From positions 43,523,744 to 43,587,743 of the forward strand of contig OW804096.1 in NCBI GenBank assembly GCA_942159475.1: 64,000 bases of DNA. The letters run 5' to 3'. The notes beneath the pieces were generated by a model. It saw nothing but the letters and a program-made list of their open reading frames with translations. It did not search any database and had not been told where the DNA came from. Below, piece by piece: positions 59,637 through 64,000 of the stretch. Each line of letters opens with the position of its first letter. The first letter of the stretch is position 1. Both the position numbers and the translations under genes were made by a program. Origin of the DNA: Sthenelais limicola. Taxonomy: Eukaryota > Annelida > Polychaeta > Phyllodocida > Sigalionidae.

Positions 59637-59960
59637 GATAACTAACGAGTTGGTTGTAGGATTGTGAATATTCACAATCCTACAACCGACGAGTTAGTTA
59701 TCTGATTTAGTTAGTTATCTGATTTATTATATATGCTTTATATAAGACAGAACAATGTATATTTTATATAGTTATCTGATTTAGTTAGTTATCTGATTTA
59801 GTTAGTTATCTGATTTAGTTAGTTATCTGATTTATTTTATATAGTTATCTGATTTAGTTAGTTATCTGATTTATTTTATATTGTTATCTGATTTAGTTAG
59901 TTATCTGATTTATTATATATGCTTTATATAAGACAGAACAATGTATATTTTGTAGAAATA
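59637..59960 (+). mobile_element. Fold-back repeat family, copy C, with internal minisatellite
   Basis: GGATAACTAACGAGTTGGTT begins an inverted repeat centred at about 59,669 (arms to 59,702), sharing its end with copy B. It is followed by a minisatellite of GTTAGTTATCTGATTTA (about ten units, 59,690-59,910) and by two copies of a TATGCTTTATATAAGACAGA block. Confidence 0.65.
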
Positions 59961-60446
59961 TTACCATTATAAGATGCTTGATCATGTTTTTTTGTGTGAA
60001 TAGACCTATAGGCCTACTACAATGAACCGCGCAGTTCTACCACCGCTGCGAGGCAAACCAAGTTGAGAAAAATAGCTAGAGTTGACTGGGCCTTGGCGAC
60101 CTGGCTTCCGTTCCGTTCCGCTCCGTCCCGCCCCGCCCCCGTCCTGTCCCGCCCCGTCCCGTCCCCCGCCATTACCCGTACTTTTCGGAAATTTTCCCAA
60201 TCAAGTGCCGTGAAAAAAATGTAATGTGCGGGACGGGACGGGACGTGTTAGCGGTTCGGCACGGAACGGTAATTGTCGCCGAACTTTAGGAGGCCGTCCC
60301 GTCCCGCCACCGATACAAGTGGCTCCGTCATGAATATTTCTATAGTAAATGTATGACGACATCCATTTTTATTTTTTTTCGGGCGGGCATGGGACGGAAC
60401 GGAGCTGAACGGAACGGGCCGGTATGTACTATTCTCGTCCACCGTA

Positions 60447-62740
60447 GTACTTCCCAGGATGCAGGCGTTTCACCGGAGATAGGTGATATCTCACCAGGTC
60501 AACCGAGACTAGACACCTATCAGTTTGTCATACTCATTTGATGTTCGAGGAAACCCTTCACCAAAGTTAGTAATCGTGTCCATCGATACGCAAAGGATCC
60601 AATCTAGAGACAGAAAAAAGGCTTCGCTAGTGTTTTGTGATTATAGTGACTATAGTCGATTAACAGAATAAAGTCGAAACATCGATCCTTGAAACAGGAT
60701 AACTTTCGTGCTTAATGACATTCGTATGAACCAATCATTATTACAACATAGAATGTCTGCTAAAGGCGAGGAGCTCGTAAGGGTATAATGGCACACGTTC
60801 TATGTAGAGATCCAAATACCTTTCATACGTGATCATGCACATTGTACTATACGATTTACAACAATGATAGCATCGCAGGCAGGCCCATAAAACGGCTGTC
60901 TCGCGCTTATGGACTCTTAACATTACACAGGAGAGCATGTGACATTGGCATCCCCAGTGAACTGAACCAACATATCTAACGGGTGACGGCAATAAACCAT
61001 GACACATAGCTCCTCCATTAAATCTCTGGAAAAGTGCCTCCTGGTCTTTTATATTACAGTAATTCAGATGCTTACGGTCGCGCTTACGTCGACTAACCCA
61101 ACGTAACTTAGCTCTTAATGTTCCTTTACCATCAGCGTCCTATACTGTAAAAGGAATGCGTGCTGGATGATTAACCTAGCTTAACCTGAGAATTTCTTTT
61201 CACTTGATCAGCAGTGTCTAGGGGAAGCCACAACGGTAGTACTGTATTAATGAACCTATCGCAATTAGTAATTTAATTTACATAGAGCTACATACATGTG
61301 TACATATGTATCTACTATACATGCAGATACTGTACATGTTTAAACATCTTGAAGGCTATTACAGTATATTTAAGCCCGCGCGATTTCCTGAAATGTCCGG
61401 CATGTTTTGTGGCACTTCTTATGTTTCAGGTTAGCGGAGACATAACAAGATCTTCCCCCTTTTTTAATACACAAACAACTCCCTTAAAAACGGTTTCTGT
61501 TTAAAAATAATCAACGGCCGCGTTTTAAAGAGTAAAAGGCGATGGTGCCCTTCATTCAAACCAGAGGATATAAAAGCATTGAATTGATGAATGCCTCCTA
61601 ATTGCTACAAAGGTGTTTTCATGGCATTTAGGTAAAATTCAGTCCCTTAAACATTGTGCCCATGGGGATACCTTTAATCCGACTATTCTTATCATTTTGC
61701 TGCCCTGGGAGTATCGCATGTAACATTGACGGTCGGATCTTGACGACCTGTTTCTGCCGTTCTTTGAGCTATGGCTTCAAGTTTTGCATTTGACCCAGCT
61801 TTTGTTTAATTGCACATGTATTACAGCAATTTTTCATAATTCATTTAATTTGAGCAAAAATAATTCATTTTTCATAATTTATCCCACCTTCCTTTTGGGA
61901 TTGATAAAAGTGTAACATTGTCTGCCTCAAAACAGAAAGTATGCAATTTTTTTTGTATGAGTCACAAGTCGCCAAAAATAGATTCTGAGAGATCATGCTA
62001 TTTCGAAAGATGGGATCAAGCCGATTCCAATGATGGTAAACACTAGGTCATCTAATAAGTATTTCTATATTTATGTATGCATGAAAAAAGGTTAGTGATA
62101 TTTCCTTATAGTCTCACTATAATAGTAAAGAAGGTAAATTTAGTTGGGTTTTTTTTATTATAAATAAGGCCAAACATTTACAATACATCATTACAAAAAG
62201 ACGCGTAACCACGATGTGAATATATTCCTGCATTTTGAGGTGTGGGGAGGCTATATGCCTATATAACACATTGCCTTCTAGTCATTAGATCTTTTAAATA
62301 TAAACAAGTTGCCAAGAAAAGACAACAACTATGTGAGAAATTACTCTACACGTTTTCGAATCACTATTTACCTTACAAATTGGTATAGCCTACCCCTATG
62401 CCTCTTCTGATACGACAAATAATCCATATAATATATGGGTAGAGTGATTTCTATGAAAAGAGGTAGAAAAGAGGGGTTTCTTTGTGTCACATGTTCTTGG
62501 AATTTGTTGTTTAACAAACCATTTTTCTTATCTGTAGAGGTCCGTCCATTCTCTCCGGAGGTCGTTGTATGTGGTTTGTGAAGGTATCTGGGGTGAAAAT
62601 GTGATTTTGAAGCCGTTGTTTTAGTTGTGTTCTATACAACTATTTTTGGCCTGGGAAAGCCTTAGGAACTAAAAGGGATCAACCAGGTCTCTCCCACCGT
62701 CTGTGGCAATGTGGGATTCCCTAGCAATGTGTCCTGCGAG
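60447..62740. other. Non-coding stretch
   Basis: AT-rich sequence; no gene, RNA or clear repeat recognised. Confidence 0.45.
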
Positions 62741-62754
62741 AGTCCCTATAGCAA

Positions 62755-63012
62755 CGGGAGAGAGAGAGGGAGGGAGAGGGAGGAAGGGAGAAGGAGGGAG
62801 GGAGGAAAAAGGGTGGGAGAGAATGAAAGAAGCAGCTGGGAGGGAGAGGGTGGGGAAATAGGAGAGCGGGGGGGGAGGGAAAGAAGAGGGAGAGGGAAAA
62901 GAGGGGAGGGAGAGGATGTATTGGAAGGGAGAGAGGGGAGGGAGAGAAAGCGAGGAGGGGGAGCATGAGGAAGAGGGGAGGGAGAGGGGGGAATCAGAGA
63001 TGGGGTTGGGAG
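62755..63012. repeat. GA/GGGA-rich low-complexity tract
   Basis: About 250 bases of almost pure purine on the plus strand. The long open frames on both strands are artefacts of composition. Confidence 0.9.
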
Positions 63013-63013
63013 A

Positions 63014-63290
63014 GAAAAGCAGGTATCATATGAGAGACAGAGAAGAGGCGGAGGAAAAGAGGGAGGGGGGGGGAATGTTGGGATAGAGGGGGACCGTCCA
63101 GAGGACGGGTACTTTGCTAGTATTCCATATTTCTTTTACAGCAGCTTTTTTGAAAAGCAGGTATCATATGAGAGACAGAGAAGAGGCGGAGGAAAAGAGG
63201 GAGGGGGGGGGGAATGTGGGGATAGAGGGGGACCGTCCAGAGGACGGCTACTTTGCTAGTATTCCATATTTCTTTTACAGCAGCTTTTTT
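63014..63290. repeat. 138-bp tandem duplication
   Basis: GAAAAGCAGGTATCATATGA and the following bases to CAGCTTTTTTG occur at 63014-63151 and again at 63152-63290 with a few differences. Confidence 0.9.
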
Positions 63291-63419
63291 GTTTGGCACA
63301 CAATCACCTAGCCCTTATGAGGACTTTAAGATATTAAAAACAGGGGAGTGCAATAAAAGGAACTCTCTATCTCGCAGAGATGAATATATTCAAACCTCTT
63401 CTACTTCATGTATACATTT

Positions 63420-63707
63420 CTAATATTTTTCTTCTAATTGAAATGCGAAAGAATCTAAATTGTCACAATTTCTTGTCAATTCCGATAAGTTGTTCCACAA
63501 AGTACTGCCCTTATAGAAGGCGCTCCTTCGCATTCGTTGAGATCTAGGTCTAATCATTTTGAATATTGTGCTACCTTTTCTTCTCAATAGCCTTTCCATA
63601 GGCGTATCAACAACATAAACCTCCTTTTTCCTATACAAGGTTTTTAGCAAAGCTATTTCTCTTCTATCTTTCAGAGCAAGGTTAGGCCTACATTCTCTAA
63701 ATATTTC
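63420..63707 (-). pseudogene. Non-LTR retrotransposon reverse transcriptase, C-terminal remnant
   Basis: On the minus strand the frame is open from 63707 to the stop at 63420-63422, with a TGA just upstream. It ends with RRSAFYKGSTLWNNLSELTR and FAFQLEEKY, the familiar end of non-LTR (LINE-type) reverse transcriptases, in which a short GxxLWNxLP motif precedes a final helix. The catalytic part is missing, so this is a fragment. Confidence 0.6.
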
Positions 63708-64000
63708 TCAATTGGTTAATATGCCCCCGGGTTGGCAACAAAAGTGCCCGTGCTCTCCTCTTTTGTTCCTACCATAGTTGATGAAACTTTATTTGATGGG
63801 CTCCTGTTGCCTATACGTCTGCTGAGGTCTGCTGAGGTCAGAAGTAAAACATACAATATTAGACAGATAATCAAAATAACTATATCGGGGCTATATCTGA
63901 AAAGTATTTTGCCTCTACTAGATATATCAAGGTATATCTTATTCGGTGTATACCAGTAGACATAATTATTGTCTTGTGGTGAATCTATGCGTTTTGAAAA
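63708..64000. other. Non-coding end of the window
   Basis: No gene recognised; it may hold more decayed sequence of the retrotransposon remnant to its left. Confidence 0.35.

Larger units (their letters stand above)
58823..60446. mobile_element. TA-flanked inverted-repeat element with GGGACG subterminal repeats
   Basis: CGGTGGACGAGAATGGTACA and on (58825-58848) is mirrored at 60421-60444 with one mismatch, and both ends are flanked by TA. GGGACGG-type repeats lie inside both ends (58,880-58,985; 60,105-60,245 and 60,293-60,310). The layout matches the 15,577-17,623 element. No transposase is seen; the interior holds CT- and ACAT-rich microsatellites and fold-back copy C. Confidence 0.6.

Noticed and set aside
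62711..62968. Arg/Glu/Gly-rich open frames in the purine tract
   Set aside because: These are artefacts of the GA composition on both strands.
1..64000. CRISPR arrays, rRNA, bacterial operons
   Set aside because: No regular spacer-repeat array, rRNA segment or bacterial gene signature was seen; the window is eukaryotic.

Overview
The window looks like the AT-rich genome of a marine-type invertebrate. Four things suggest this: a class A GPCR exon with a GT-AG intron boundary, many short inverted-repeat elements and microsatellites, a non-LTR retrotransposon remnant, and a large Polinton/Maverick (adintovirus-like) element of the kind common in molluscs, cnidarians and other invertebrates. A lophotrochozoan host is a guess; nothing here proves it.

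Bases 1 to about 12,800 are the right-hand part of that element. The left arm reads rightward: the C-terminus of the packaging ATPase (cut by the window edge), a BIR-domain protein, a decayed copy of its tail, two small proteins, a chromodomain integrase, a small conserved protein, a very basic core-like protein, an F54H12.2-family capsid-type protein and an adenain-type protease. From 1088 to 5244 these genes abut or overlap through ATGA and TAATG junctions, as in a polycistronic message. Next comes a gene I rebuilt from five phase-0 exons (5719-7734). It encodes a membrane glycoprotein with a signal peptide, a Cys/Leu-rich head, a long Thr-rich mucin stalk, one transmembrane helix and an acidic tail. 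A non-coding repeat array (about 7,960-8,580) separates it from the right arm, which reads leftward: five tightly packed genes (11,854 down to 8,638) of unknown function, including two with Cys/His zinc-like motifs and one coiled coil. The element seems to end in a repeat-rich stretch (12,240-12,800) that holds three DR1-like nuclear receptor half-site pairs, a perfect 15-bp hairpin and repeated ATGGCG/GCCAT motifs. No DNA polymerase B gene is visible; it may lie left of the window.

From about 12,800 to 64,000 the DNA is mostly non-coding host sequence. The only convincing host gene is the last exon of a rhodopsin-like peptide GPCR (52,109-52,841). The rest holds mobile and repeated DNA: two TA-flanked inverted-repeat elements with GC-rich subterminal repeats (15,577-17,623 and 58,823-60,446), a candidate solo LTR (about 18,390-18,760), a fold-back repeat family with three copies, a 1,445-bp nearly perfect tandem duplication carrying a hAT-like element (29,309-32,200), a small MITE (41,969-42,160), several hairpins and microsatellites, and a non-LTR reverse transcriptase remnant (63,420-63,707).
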